Shown: in pieces, positions 33,542-46,609 of the stretch | How the letters are laid out: each line of letters starts with the position of its first letter | How positions within the stretch are numbered: position 1 is the stretch's first letter | Origin: Dactylellina haptotyla | Taxonomy: Eukaryota > Ascomycota > Orbiliomycetes > Orbiliales > Orbiliaceae | NCBI GenBank assembly: GCA_031310005.1 | Contig: CM062384.1 | Span: 620,001-684,000 of the forward strand | Direction: 5' to 3' | Length of the DNA stretch: 64,000 nucleotides | Position numbers and translations under genes: made by a program | Notes under the pieces: model-generated | The model's input: the letters and a program-made list of their open reading frames with translations, nothing else | Told to the model about the DNA's origin: nothing | The model's database searches: none

Positions 33542-35863
33542 TGTAGCTGTAGGTGGGCTGGGTGTCGCGCCGGTGGAACACCGATGTGCGACAAGGGTAG
33601 GTGGTTGTTCTTGGTGAGTAAAAGGGTTCGAGGTTTAGTTAGTTTTGGTGGTTGCCGCGCGATGAATACTGTCGCATGCTCTCAATGGTACCTCCCGAAA
33701 TCAGAAAGCAGGTAAACGGAACAAAAAAACCCGAGAAAAACGAAACTCCAGTAAATGCGCGACGATACGAAGAAAGATATGCCAATTGTTTAATATCGCA
33801 TCAATGGTAACTGTCGAACCCCCGCCGTATTATTTATACATGAGCTGTCCAAAGTGGGTATGTATGGGGTTGGTAGATATATATAGAATATTTCGTTGTT
33901 TTCGAGCAAGAAGAAAATTAAATTGTCCAAGGAACCCCAGATGAAAGTCGCGCGATCAAAGAAACCAAAATAGAGCCCAGTGCGCAGAGAAAGAGTGTCC
34001 GAGCTGCAACCGGAAGGCGTCAGAGGATTAGTCTGGAGACGAGACAGTAAGAGTTATAACGGAGACCCTCGTCTGGTTGTCGGACTCCACCCGGCGCAAA
34101 GGAATGCTACTCTGCGGCGAATTCCTTTCGAAGTAGATTGAATTGATTGTGGGATATTTTCGGCTCTGTTTCGCAGAATTAATTCTCTTCGAGGGGCTGT
34201 TCGCTTGCCGGACGATGAAAGGGGAAGGGGGATAGAAGGATTCTACTGGAAGAATCGGGCTAATGGTGTTTTACGCAGAAGATGTTTAATAAGGATGTTT
34301 CTCGTCGAGGGTTGGTTCGACTAAGCCCACAATCGCACCCAAAACAAGAAGCTTGCAGTGATTGTGGTAACGTAACTACAGGATAGCTGCTCCAACTGGT
34401 GTTTGTTCGCTGCGGTGCCCGTGTGCCTCTCTGCTGGGGCATTTGACGAGCCAAAAGAAAAGACGAAGAGGTTTAAGATTGGGGCAGGGGCAGAAGAGGC
34501 TTATATTGGGACTCTCTGCGGCGGGAAGTGGAGGAGACGAACACGAAAGAGGAGGAGGAGGAGAAGGAAGATCGGGAGGAGGGAGGCGGGGAGAGAGGGA
34601 GAGATCTGACGATAAAGAGCGGCCAGCAGCAAAAGGGATATGATGATAACAGCTTTAATACGGCGGGCTGGTCGCCAGCACGAAGGTGTTGCCGTGGAGG
34701 TTGGTGTGTTGTTTGACTGACATGATCACCGTCCCGTGCAACGCCAAACTGACTTGCCCGCGCAAATGTGCTGCAGCGGCGCGCTCTGCACTATGACGCC
34801 CCCGCCCCGGCAGGCCCCTTCTGCGAACCCTGCATCTGAGCTTGTTCCAGCGTGACCCCGGTCGGACGACGGACTGTTCTGGTACGTAGATACTTCGGGT
34901 CCCATAGACGGGTGCGTTATGTCGCAGGTACTCGGTACCCACCGCCGCCGCGCCCTTTTAGAATACGGCTCGGGTTCTGGGCCTTGGCGTAATCTGCCCA
35001 GCTGGACATCACCGCCATCACAAGGCGAGATCTCACGAAAGATTTCGAAAACAAATGCCTTAATTAGCATCACTCACGCTGTTAGCCATGTTAGCATGTT
35101 ACATCCGGATGATAGGATTGCGCGCCTCGGAGCCAAGTAGCCACCACCCCAAGACCAGGCTTCCTTTCGTGTCTTCGCTCGTGCGCTTAACCAGAAAGCT
35201 ACCACGGTTCCGACGGCGCACTCGCACCGTTAGCATACCAGTCCCACTACCCAGATGAGTAAACATGCAGGCTGGGGAAGGGGAATCTCCACGTTACGTT
35301 CGCTTACTGACAAAGGCGGTTTCACTGTTCTTGGCTGGGCAAGAAAGCTTTTTATTGCTTGTATCTTGATTCATCCCCTTGCAGATGCAAATATAAGATG
35401 CATGCATCTAATTCAAGAACGATACGAAATTTCATCAAAGACGGGAGAGAATAAAGCTTAAAAGGGTTCCACGGAAGGCCAGAGAGAGAAGAGAAGATTA
35501 CACCGTGGTATGATCATAATGGTCGTAGCAGAAGTAGAATTCTCGAGGATAGAAAGTAAAGTAACATCATTCCTCAAAGAGTCAGTATATAGAGAGATAT
35601 TCTCACTTTCTAGGAATAAAAGCCGACGTTACAACCCGCAGTATAATATCCGGCTATCTGACATAATAACACCCACCCATCCGTAATCATAAAAAGGCGA
35701 CGATGATAACCCGTGTATGCACACAATAGAGAACCACGATTGTACGAGAAAAGGGACAAACGAGTCAATGGTAGTAGAAGTAATAAAAGAATTAATAGCT
35801 CGAGGCAAAAAATACATGAAAGCCGTCTGAAACAACAACGTCCCCAACACCAGATCAAGCGAT
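33542..35863. other. Long intergenic region, no supported gene
   Basis: Promoter region of the HUL4-like gene and 3' flank of RPL15. It contains a purine-rich GGA/GAGA tract at about 34525-34610. All frames are short and overlap one another. No RNA gene recognised. Confidence 0.5.
34525..34610 (+). repeat. Purine-rich (GGA/GA) low-complexity tract
   Basis: About 85 bases almost free of pyrimidines on the plus strand, built from AGGAGG and GAGAGG units; it may form unusual DNA structure, but no function is evident. Confidence 0.75.
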
Positions 35864-36776
35864 CTAATGTCTGTATCTCCAGAGAGACAGGGTGTTCTGG
35901 CGCTTCCAGGTCTTTCTCCTGCCGGCCTTGGTGTTGTTGTATCTGTGGCCCTTGTTGATACCTCTGCTCCTCTTGCCGGTACCGGTGAGACCACGGCTTT
36001 CGCGGTGCTTGTGGACTGGCTTGACGATCCAGTTGATGCGAGGATCGCGGCGGATGGCCTTGTGCTGAGGATCGACGAGGATGACCTCGAAGTACTTGTA
36101 GGTACTGCAATTCCCCCAACGTTAGCTCCAAGTCTCTACCATATCAAATATATCTCGCAGGGAAATTAAAAACGTACGAGTCCTGGTTAACCCAATAGGA
36201 GTTGAGGACGCGCAAGTTGGCGCATCGTCGGCCGACACGCTCCTCGGCGGTGGCTCGGTGAGATCGCTGGTACTTCAATTGGTTCACACCCTGGTTGGTG
36301 GGCTTGCCGTAGGTGGCACCCTTTGGAACTGGCCTCTTGCGACCTCCACGACGAACGCGGATACGGTAGATGACATATCCTTGCTTGGCCTTGTATCCGA
36401 GACGGCGAGCCTTGTCGGGACGGGATGGTCGGGAGGCACGATGGCAGACCGCTGTGGAAATGAAAACGAATCCGATCCGGTTAGTGATTATGTTGCTTTA
36501 GAATAAAAGGAGCCCGGACGACATCCGCGATCGTCTCGGATGGACGATAATCTCCAATTCCAGAGAAAGAGGAAATTTTCTTCAATTTTGATAATCGAAG
36601 AATTTTCCCAATCTCGAATCCCAGAGACCGCAGATGTCTCCGGTTTCTATAGTGCTTTATCATAGGAAAGCAATACCTAGGTTTCTGTAGTGCCAGCATC
36701 GAACACGGAGGAGGAATTGCAGAACATCAGACTGCTTCCTCTTCTGGAGTTCTTCGATGTATTTGAGAGCACCCAT
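35864..36776 (-). CDS. RPL15: 60S ribosomal protein L15 (eL15)
   Basis: Three exons, 36677-36776, 36178-36451 and 35864-36104, encode 204 aa, the normal length of eukaryotic L15. The start is ATG at 36776 ([18 protein letters not shown]). The middle exon has the very conserved [39 protein letters not shown] and [18 protein letters not shown]. The last exon reads [20 protein letters not shown], then [18 protein letters not shown] and ends WRYRH. Introns start GTATTG and GTACGT and end CACAG and TGCAG. The protein is a basic component of the large cytoplasmic ribosomal subunit. Nothing is odd about the gene; an early intron is common in fungal ribosomal protein genes. Confidence 0.98.
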
Positions 36777-37299
36777 CTATAATATCCAAGATGTCCAACA
36801 ATCAGCATTCAGATTCGACTTTATCTTCCGTAGCTTCCTCGAATTGATCGAGTATGCGAACGAACCTTGGTCGTATATTAGGGGATGTCGAGGGGATGTG
36901 AGGGTCGTCGGGGGTGGTTGTCGTGTCGTGATAGTCGTTGATGGGTTGTCGCTGGAGGTATCTCGAACTAGCAAAGGCTTCTACCACGAAAAGGTTCTTT
37001 GTGAGAGACAAATTCTGTTTGGTGGAGAGGGCTCCAAACCCTCACCCGACAACACTAGTCCCCTTCCAGCCTATACCCTTATTCGGAAATGTTTGGTGGC
37101 AAACAGATGTCTTAACACAACACAACGCACTATTTCCAACACTTGCGCATTTCAAAATTGCATTCGTGCCAGCATCCAAAGAGCATTAAGCCTTCAAAAT
37201 GCGATTAAACGAGCATATGATTGGATGGAGATATATACATCAGGAGTCGGTTCTTAAATTATATACAAAGAGGTGTAAACTCTACCTGCTAGCCCCTCT
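36777..37299 (-). other. Intergenic, RPL15 upstream region
   Basis: Presumed RPL15 promoter and leader, and 3' flank of the gene at 37300-38196. No supported frame. Confidence 0.4.
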
Positions 37300-38196
37300 C
37301 TACTGATTACGGGCTAGCTTCTTCACTGCTCCATCTACCAACCACCTCGCATACATCTCATGAAGCCATACATACCATCCAGGCATCGACTTCCCATCTG
37401 GCAAACCAGTTCCATCTAACCGATTGATCTTCTCAATATCAAGAGCGCATCCAAATCTCACAGTAACATACTCCTCTTCCCGCCCGGCATCTCCTTCAGC
37501 TACATCGAGTCTCTTCTGTGCATTCCCAGGCCGATAAGATATAACTTCCAGACTGTGTCTCCCACCACTTAAATGCCTCCAAGGGAATCCCTTCGTCGCA
37601 GCAACCTCCCAATAATGCACCAAAGAATCAGAGAGATCCCATTCAACAATTACCCTCCCAATCACTCTTCCCTCCTTACCATCCTCCTCCCTCACCGCAC
37701 TCGCCTCCGGGACACTCATCTCCTCTTCCCTCTCGAATGCAATGACCTTGAACACTCCATGGCCAAACCCTTGCCCCACATATATCCCTCCCTCTCCCTG
37801 ATCTCCAGTTTTAAACCCCTTGCCCTTCGCCCACCCCACAACCGCCTCCTCAAGCGCTATCGTCGGCGTAGAGAAAAACGCATGCGTCCACACTTCCACT
37901 GGTGTCCTAATATCCTTCTTCTTCTCCTCCAGACTACCTTTCTTGAAAGTAGTCGGTAGTAGATATCTCAATGGAATTCGTGCAGAAAACCAATGCACGT
38001 ATTCTTGCGAAAAGCGTGTGTTGTCGCGTGATGTGTAGATTGGATGAGATGGGTGGATCTTTGTCGATGGGTATTGGTATAATAGGCGAGTAAACGTAGC
38101 AGAGACGTATAAGATAGGAGGTGTTACTACTATAAAGAATATTGAGCTCTTTGAAGATAAAAGCGGTCGAAGACTTGATAGAATCGTTTCCCTCAT
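37300..38196 (-). CDS. Membrane-anchored hypothetical protein, 298 aa
   Basis: Single exon from the ATG at 38196. A basic N-tail is followed by a hydrophobic helix at about residues 17-41 (IFFIVVTPPILYVSATF), which looks like a signal anchor. The rest is a soluble region with strand-like stretches, for example GIYVGQGFGHGVFKVIAFE and VIGRVIVEWDLSD, and repeated Trp-Tyr pairs near the C-terminus (PGWYVWLHEMYARWLVDGA). I do not recognise the family; it has the look of a conserved fungal organelle-membrane protein. No catalytic motif is visible. Arg/Glu/Lys content is ordinary, and codon usage fits its neighbours. Confidence 0.78.
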   Translation of the reverse strand: MRETILSSLRPLLSSKSSIFFIVVTPPILYVSATFTRLLYQYPSTKIHPSHPIYTSRDNTRFSQEYVHWFSARIPLRYLLPTTFKKGSLEEKKKDIRTPVEVWTHAFFSTPTIALEEAVVGWAKGKGFKTGDQGEGGIYVGQGFGHGVFKVIAFEREEEMSVPEASAVREEDGKEGRVIGRVIVEWDLSDSLVHYWEVAATKGFPWRHLSGGRHSLEVISYRPGNAQKRLDVAEGDAGREEEYVTVRFGCALDIEKINRLDGTGLPDGKSMPGWYVWLHEMYARWLVDGAVKKLARNQ

Positions 38197-40637
38197 TTAG
38201 ATTTCTCGGGTATGAGTTGATTGGTTCTTGTTTTGTGTTGTATACGTTGTATTTTTAACAGCAGCAAATGATGCACCGGATATTTTGGATGAAATGACCC
38301 CTTCAGAGCAAATATTGTTAGGTAAGTTTTGCAGCAACTGATTTGTATTTAAAGAATCAAAATTCCTCTGCTTGTAATTAATTGAGCTGGTGACGTTGAG
38401 GAGTCATAGTGCTGATACAGGTCGTGTCAGCTGGTTGCAGTTATAGCTAAACCGGATTTTATATCGGGTTATCTCGGACGGCCTCCGTATAAACCCGACA
38501 GCCTCTAAAGTTCCACCCGTAAAGAAATTTACGCATCTAACTATTTTCAAAATAGTATGGTTTCCTCCCTTAGCTATCACCACCATCATTGACATATGTA
38601 TACTGAACTTCTTGCAATTGTTACACTCATTTTATTCAGAGATATATCACAACACATATTTATAAATTTACCCGCGATAACGTTAACGGTCCAATTAACC
38701 GGCCCGTTTAAGCTCATACTGAGGGAGATTCCTGGAATTCCTGGGTAGTCCTTGGTTCGCTTAAAAGGTTGTTTCAAATGCAAGTGCATGCATGTCATTG
38801 CTCTTTGGTGTGGTCGGTGATTACCTTCATATTGCAGTATATTAATACTCTAAAATATCTACCGGTAGTTGGGCACAAACGCTATTATACCAGCAGTATT
38901 TCTTCTGTAAAAGAGAGAATGGCTGACGTGCCGTTCATTGATTTACATTATGGAAAATATTTACAAAAAATAAAACTAAATCACGGATGCGGTATTTGCA
39001 GCGCGCATTCATTTGACATTGAGCTACTAAGAAAGCCCATCGCCAAACTCGCATTTGTCCTTCCGAAGAACTAACTTGCCGAGCAGGCAGAAGCAACCTT
39101 CCCCTGATATAATCCTATACCTTCGGTATAAATTGCCTTCGGTTTCATATTTGATTTTCAGCCTTTAGGCGCCTACATATGTGAATAACCATCGTGTCCA
39201 TACGCACTCGGGCGATGACGCTTCACTTACGTCTCCCATTATCGACCTAACGGAACGGTTTTAAAAGCGTTTACTACATGAATCGTATATCCGGTGAGAA
39301 GTTGAAAAAGATGCCGTAAAAGCAAGCTCGCATCCAATGTAGATCTGGGCCGTTATATGGCGTGATATCAGAATAAGCCACAAATTATAGCATTAGGTAA
39401 TGAAAGCATGCAGCCGCCTACGGTCGCCGTGTCCGCACAAAAACTCAGCAGCGAAATAGCAGCGGAATTCTATTTGTCATCGCGAGAAACTTATCGGTGA
39501 AAACTCCCTATGGAACAATTGGTGGAGACATCGATTACATTGGAGTGACTTTTGGGGCAAAAGCCTTAGTTTTGGACCATCGATCCCCTTGCAGAATCTG
39601 GTGGCAACGGCAGGTGCGGGACAATCACTTGCACCGCTTATCGACGCGTATTTTCGATTTTGCATATAAACGCTTCCCTCTGATTCAGTTCGCACCGAGG
39701 GAATGTACCCCGCTACTTCTTGAAGGATTTTAAGAGCTAATTCTAAGGCTTGTAGGCGGCATTCCCAAATATTAGGTGGCGCTGATATCTACCCCATAGT
39801 TCTTTTATCACAAGTTGTTGTTCCCCGTAATGTGACGGGGCTGCTATTTAATTAATCTTAACGGCGGGGCGGGGCTTTCGTTTACAATGCGAACCCCTAA
39901 CAAGACACAAGAAAACAACCCGAAATGTAATAAGAAACGTGTTCGCAACTTGTAGAAAATTTAGTTTTCTCCACTTGTAATTCATATCTTCGTATATCGG
40001 AAATATAGTATACATGTGATATAATACGTCTTGATAAGCAATTTATCTATCCGCCTTTTCGCGTAGCCCTATTCATTGCCCCTTACTTCGAAAGGTGGGT
40101 TTGTGCGGAAAAAATCGTAATATGAAAAAACCCCATACCGAGCGGGGTTCTGCTGCTGTCGGGTCGTTGTTAGAGGAAAACCAAAAAACCCCAACCTTTC
40201 ACATGAACAAGACAAAGGAAAAATGCAAGGAAATATCGTACGTATGCCGGTGAAATATCGCAGAACACAAATAGCAAATAAGAAAACGAAGCAAGGAGAC
40301 AAAGTTTGTATGACCAGCCTTATTCCCAGGGCTCAAACGCCGTGTTACCCCGTACCACAAAGAAACGTCGAACAAATTTGAAAAAGAAAACGCAAATGAA
40401 AGTGTGAATGTGATAACGCCCATATCCTCCAAGACACTATATGCCATTAAACGATTGATTGGTATTTTCGATGCCTTTCGTAAATGCCGTCACAACAGTG
40501 CAAAAACCATTCCCGGAAAAATAAAACAAAGGTTTGCGCCGTTAAAATTGCAGTGGGTATTGCATTGCTGGTAAAAATTGAATCAAAGCGAAAATGTCGT
40601 AAAATTCCGCCTGGAAAAACTCAGATGACGAAGAAAG
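38197..40637. other. Gene-poor stretch, nothing supported
   Basis: AT-rich DNA with many short frames, none longer than about 100 codons and none with recognisable features. Confidence 0.45.
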
Positions 40638-41840
40638 TTAAACGCGAATGCGCCATGGAACACATCCTCGGCCCTGGTATATGGATTCGTCGTCCTTGGG
40701 TATCCGTAGCACACCGTTACCCTTGAGCACGCTGCTTAGATCTGTGCTCTGCGGGCGTTGGCGGCGCTGCGATTTCGATGATTTGCTAGAGACGGTGGAA
40801 TTCGTTCGTCGAAGGTTTTTGTTTGAAACTTTCTCATCCATCTCGGACCAATCTGGACGTCCTCTTGTGTATGAATCTCCGTTCGGCGTGCGTCTTCCAG
40901 TGGTTCCCGGTGTCGTTTGGTTGAGGATTGTGCTCGAGAAGAGTTCGTAGTGTGGGCTAGCCGCCATGAATCTGTTTGAATGGGGTGCTGGGAATTTAGG
41001 ACTCCTAGAACTCGGCCCATCTCGAGTTGGTGTCTTCAAGGAACTTCGGTCATATTCGCCAGAAGAACGATCGTCGAAAGGTTGGATAACATGTGGTGAC
41101 GGGGCTCTTCGCCTCTTTGCCATATCCAACAAAGGTTGGGGGCGTTTGCGTGTTTGATTTCTCAAGAAGGCATCAGGGGTTGCAGTCATCGTAAACGACT
41201 GAGCAGCAAATGTGGGTGTGTGGTGATACCCCTCAGTCTTCGCCGGCGGAGCCTTAGTTAATTTGGCTTGTTTCTTCTGCTTTTTGCGTTCTGCCTTCAT
41301 GGCATTTTCGTCGAATGCGACTTGCGATTTTGGAGGCTATCGAGTATCATGAGATTAGTAATCTGTAGCATGCATCTCGACGTCATGTATCCACTAATAC
41401 GAACCTGGGGAAACTCATCCATGATATTCTTATCTTGACGACCAGTTGTGGGTGTCGCACAGTTGCAAGCTATGGATGGGTTAAAATTATTGAATAGATT
41501 TTCTCCGAATTCGAGGTTTATGACTGATAGTAGATGAGGTAACGTTAGAAAAGGATTTTGGAGAAGACTAATGTAACCAAGAATTTCGGCAAGTTTTTAT
41601 GCAAGCAAAGGCTTTAAAGTGAGAAAACTGATAAATGGCCTTTAGATGGAAGAGCACATAACAGATTCCGAAAACGTAACGTTTCTCGTACTTGTTAGTA
41701 CTTGTCTCCCCGTACCCATTATATATATAATTCGCTCGTTTCTTGCAAAATTCCTCTGCCGAAACAGGGTTCTGGGTAACTACTCCATCTGGGGATGCTA
41801 CAAGGGGGGCAAACGGTGCGGAGAAGGGTGAATGCGACAA
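40638..41840 (-). CDS. Basic multi-exon hypothetical protein; 5' end unresolved
   Basis: The last exon, 40638-41336 (232 codons plus stop), is joined in phase 0 over a 68-nt intron (GTTCGT...GATAG, branch ATTACTAAT) to 41405-41567. The latter encodes LLQNPFLTLPHLLSVINLEF and CATPTTGRQDKNIMDEFPQ. An upstream coding stretch at about 41700-41840 reads FAPLVASPDGVVTQNPVSAE in a third frame; its donor (phase 2 needed) and the start codon could not be fixed. The C-terminal part is rich in Lys, Arg, Ser and Pro (KAERKKQKKQAK, KSQRRQRPQS), suggesting a disordered nuclear protein. No family is recognised. The stated right end is the limit of visible coding sequence, not a start codon. Confidence 0.62.
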
Positions 41841-44800
41841 AAAAGAGCGGTTCGCAAACTATCCGGGGTGCTGTGAGGCATGTGGACAGCTGCTAGCGTC
41901 AACGCTCCTCCCACCCCAACCAACAGGATTTGCAGAAATCCCAAGCTCCCCGCCTGGCGCAGCAGCAGGGGAGAAAAATTTGAGAACCGAAAGAACTGAC
42001 GTCGCTCTTGTGAGAAAAAGGGAAAAAGTGGAGAGCATACCTGGAAGAGAAAGAGGGGAACTCGCTAGAAAAGCGATTGCTCCTAAGTCGCGTGAGGAGG
42101 AGCCTTTCGGACCTCTCCTCCTGTTTCGAGGTAAAAGTGTCCCGATAGAATCCATGTTGTTTCCGAAATAATAGCAGCTTTCTGTTAAGCACCTTCGTTT
42201 GGAGAAGGCCGACCAAGCAAACCAGCGGGAAATTGGGGGACGAAAATCTTTACAAGAGCGAATTATCAATCCAGTATAACACCACAATATCACGATAGTA
42301 GTATCATGGGGTTGTTGGAGAGACACTGTCGAGGTTCGAGAGCTCTGATCCTAGCGAGCGATAGCCTGAGTCGTACATGAGTGCAGGGTCCTTCCCTAAA
42401 ATATATACTTAGCTTCTTCAAGGCTTCGGTCATTGTCAGTTGACAGCGCTTGGTACATTTTCCTGCGCCAAAAGGAGGCTTTGTGCAAGTCGGAATAGTG
42501 CGATGCACCGTGGAAAAGACCCTAAATCCTCGCAAGCCACAAATAATGGTTTCCATAGACCTACGATTGGTTTACTCGCCCAATTTTCGGTTATAAAATT
42601 GCATGGCGACTTGCGCCCACCCCTCTAGAACGAATGCGTCCGATCTCGGGTATCTATTATCGCACGACAGATTTACATTGGCGTTGATAGACGGAGTCTC
42701 AACTATCGCCAGTATCTTTTGACAGGGGAGCGATAATTGAGTTGCAGGAAATTGGCACTTCTCTTTTGAGACAGGAAATCTCTGAGCCGCTCTGAGGCGA
42801 GAATGGACTTGGGCAGCCTGAGAGAATTGGACCATTTAGGCAAGATAGCGCACGTACACTCAGGACTCCAATATTCAGGGCCGAGACGGATCCAATGCGT
42901 AGTCCGGGCGCTTTCGCTCATAGGCAGGACCGAAACGAAACTTTTCATGCGAATCCCATTTCCTTGGAAAATGTTTTCCGCTTCATGTACTACGTATGGT
43001 TTTAGCATTTACTGATTAGACTTAGCGTCGGCCTGTCGGTAAAGATTAATTGTGGCTGCTGCTTCGGCGAGGGTCTTTTTGCGGTAAAAATTGATGGATC
43101 AAATGGTTAAAAGGTCTTTCCATGGGCTCTGAAGCACAGCAACATGCATGACACAATGCCCCTAGCCAAAAGAAGCATCATCATCCCAAGACTCACAAGT
43201 GTTCCCCGAAGCAAAAATTTTCTTCTCTGAAGCAAACTTGTTGTTTTCCCCGCGGCGCTGCCTTTCTTTCTGGAGCTCCAGCACCAGAACCGAGGCCACC
43301 TGACCGGCCTCTCGCCTCAACAGACCACGCGGACGTGAAGCGGATTTCGAGTTGAGTGGTTCAGGGTTCAGGAGAAAGCCGATTCGCGTTAGGAACCAAT
43401 CGTATTCCCGCCGATGAGATCATGTGGTCCTGAAGGGGAAAAAAGACTAATGCGGGTTCCAGACTCGCCACATTCACAAAGGGCTTTAGTAGCTGAGGGC
43501 GCATGAACGTCGCCTCATCTCAGCTGGGCTGCGATGCTGTGCGCGCACGGAGAACGACGGGATTACCGTGGCATTCACTCACGCATTTCAGCGTCCACTC
43601 GGTTTGGAGGCCGATGGATCTTTTTTTGGCTTCTAAAATTGTATACTGCATGGCACCGTGGCTCTTGTGGCGCGATTGCGTATCGTGGAGATTGCTCTAA
43701 CCCTCGACCACAACCTAGATTAGTCTAGGTTGCGCCACTCGGAGAATTGGCGTTCTAACAGATCTGAACTTTGTGATCGATAGAGTGCGTAAGTGCCTAT
43801 CAGAATATTAGGGCAAGCACTTCGTTGCCTGCCTGGTGAGCCGAACAATTTTGGAATTGAACTTACTTCGCTTGGGTTCATATGTATAAGGCTGCGCGCG
43901 ACGGCGTTGTTTTCGAACAATGAAATCCCTGAAGAACAACACTTTTCCTCGAACAAGATTGGTTATGATAGCCTGTGAGCACCACTTGAAGGAACTCCTT
44001 CGGAGACCTACAATTATTTAAATCATATATATAATGGTCGAAATTGTAATAATGCTCTTAAATGAATGGGATCTATTAATATTATTGTATACCTGGTTCC
44101 CGAATTAGACAATATATTATAATATCAATCGTTTACCTTAGCCAAGCTTGACCTGGGCGAGACTCCCAACTCAAAAGCGTGGGTTGGTTGATGCGGCTCA
44201 ACTAATACGTAATTAGAGGTTGTACAACATTTTAACATTCTATGTATTCATACCCAGACGTCGTAAAGATTATTATCAGCCTTCGGGGATTTCCGGAACA
44301 CATCCATACGAAACAAAGCAGTATTTTCTTCGGTGGCTCTATCAAGTTCTGCATGGTGATCGAAATACTAAATTTTCTGAGTCTTATATTTCCCGTTTTG
44401 CTTTTGTCGAATTTTTATTGGCCTCACTATCAATGTCATGCAGTTCCAACAACATATCGAGAATATATCTCACCTTGGCGGATGCAAATCCCAAGCTATG
44501 AAGTAGTTACGTAACATTATTCTGAGGTAGTACTTATTAAATGAACTCGTTGATACGAGTGCTTATTTACCTTTGGTATCGCTATACCAAATTAACACCG
44601 CCCAGCTCGCATGTGAGAAAGAAACGACGAATCTTGATCAAGATCACCAACCTATTTACAATGGTTAGGTAGCCCAACAGGCACCTGTAGTTAAATAAGT
44701 AGCCCAAGGCTTTACATCGGCTATTTGCGGGGTGTAGGAGAATGCGAGCCTTCGTGGTTGTTTATAGATCTATCGTCCCCCTGGGTACGACCAATAGTGA

Positions 44801-45359
44801 ATTTAAGCCTCATCGATGCACTGACAATCAGCTGTGCCTTCTATAAAACATTCGGCGACGCACTCTCAGGTCCCCGGATCGCTTACAGAAAAAGAATCAA
44901 CGAAGATATAAGCCTTGTTGGAAATCTATCGCAGGTGGGGGCGTCCCCGCACTAACATTAGACTTTTTATTTTCAAAAAAAAAAAAGTCGAAACTTTCAA
45001 GTGTAGCGAGGGCGAGCCGAAGAATACCTTGAGACTTGTTGCATTCTCGCGATCTAATAGGTTCCCTAGCTAGAGAGGCTCAAAATATATGGCCAACTAG
45101 CCGTCTCTACATCTCACATCAGACCCAGTCCTATCCTGTATAAATTGCAGGGGCGTTTTCTCAAGACTTCGGAATATTGGCTTACCTTTCGCAAAACTGG
45201 GCTGTTTTTCATATCCTTCTTTCTAGAAATATTTTCCTTATTAACTATTATATCTTGTTCTGTTACTTGATTTATAGTGTTTCTAAACACCACTAGAACT
45301 ATCTAGCGACATTTCAATTAGCTAGAAGGAGCCCGTATAATACCAAGGCTAATTTCAAA
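41841..45359. other. Long gene-poor region
   Basis: No frame of convincing quality on either strand. It includes a 12-base A run near 44976-44987 without a recognisable retroelement upstream. The right end is the promoter of the histidine-phosphatase family gene. Confidence 0.45.
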
Positions 45360-46609
45360 ATGGTGTTAAAATCGATTTGTATAATTCGACACGCTGTAAG
45401 TTGATAATAGGTTCTCTGGGCTATTGATTACGGCACCTCCAACTAATGAGAAATTTGAATTTCATGCATAAATAGTCGAGAGCCAAGCTCGCTGACGTCA
45501 GGATGCAAGAGCCGTTCAGCAATTTAAATGAAACTAAGGTTCTAAGACATAGCGAAACCCCAGCATCTAGACCAGTTAAACATCAACCAGATGACGGACT
45601 CACTGTTATTGGGAAACAACAAGCCGAAGAGTTAGCAGGATATTTAACACAAGCTCATCCAGATATTAAGGCTGTGTATGTGTCGAAAAACTATCGCTGT
45701 CTCGAAACAATTAAACCGTTTATGGAACACTGCGAGCGGACAGAGAAACAAGTAAAACTGCGATTTGAACCGGGTCTAGTGTACGTATCCAACAGAATTT
45801 TCGTCACGCGCGGTTAACTTACCCGCTTGGATGACTGTTTTATTGACAAGGATTCAATATGCAGCGAGTGGAAGAGAATTGACCGAGTGACACCACGGCC
45901 GCCATCGTCATCACAATTAAGAAAATACCACCCAAACATCGATATAGATCATGAACCGTTATGCATCCCGCTTGGTCATGAGAATGTTGATGAATACTAC
46001 GATCGTTGCGCGTATTTTCTCGCTCGCCTCATTGAGACCATGGATAATGACCCAAATAGTCCCGAGTCCGTGCTCTTGTGCACGAGTGCGTCGAATGTAA
46101 CGTGGTGTACTCGGGTTCTGCTCGGAATCAAACCAGGAGACCCGCAGGAAAAGGATTTCATGGTTCCAGCTATAGGGTTTTACAAATTCGTTCGTAAAGG
46201 CATTCTCCCTGTTAAGATAAATCCCGATCAGAAGACTGGACTCGGGTACGTTATGTTGGATTGGGAGAGCGGAACTGCCTTGGGCGGTACTTGGTCTTGT
46301 ACGCAAAGTGCAGATTGCAGTTTCTTGAGCAGTGGTCCTATTATGGTCTGGTACGTCACATTTCTAGCTGCCTAGCCTTCGTATAGATGATGAAAGAAAA
46401 CCCCTAACTTATCTGATAGGGGAGCATTCGCAACTGATATTCCGCCACATCTTTCACCATGCGAAGCACGCAAGCTGCCACCGTCGCAACTTCCTAATTT
46501 TTTTGATATACAGGAAACCGATGCTCGGAAAAAAACAATAACGATTGATAGCGAAGCCGGCTCAGGGGGCGGGTTCACTATAACAACTACGGAGCTGTTC
46601 GTGGATTAA
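45360..46609 (+). pseudogene. Phosphoglycerate mutase-like (histidine phosphatase) gene with in-frame stop
   Basis: Exons 45360-45395, 45476-46350 and 46420-46609 splice cleanly (GTAAGT, GTACGT; phases 0 and 2; the second intron has a CCTAACT branch). IIRHA at residues 8-12 is the phosphoacceptor motif, and HQPDDGLTVIGKQQAEEL, KYHPNID, EYYDRCAYFLARLIETMD and LDWESGTALGGTWSCTQS are typical of the fungal branch of this superfamily. A TAA at 45815-45817 interrupts exon 2 in frame; the text resumes in the same frame with LTRLDDCFIDKD, so no frameshift is involved. The motif where the second catalytic His is expected reads LLCTSASN, with Ser instead. TAA could derive from CAA by one C-to-T change. 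I call it a probable pseudogene; a short intron over the stop is possible but would remove conserved-looking residues. Confidence 0.75.

Noticed and set aside
35610-36131. 173-codon minus-strand frame
   Set aside because: Out-of-frame shadow of the last RPL15 exon and its 3' flank.
44976-44987. Poly(A) run as a possible retroelement tail
   Set aside because: No reverse-transcriptase-like frame or target-site duplication was found upstream.
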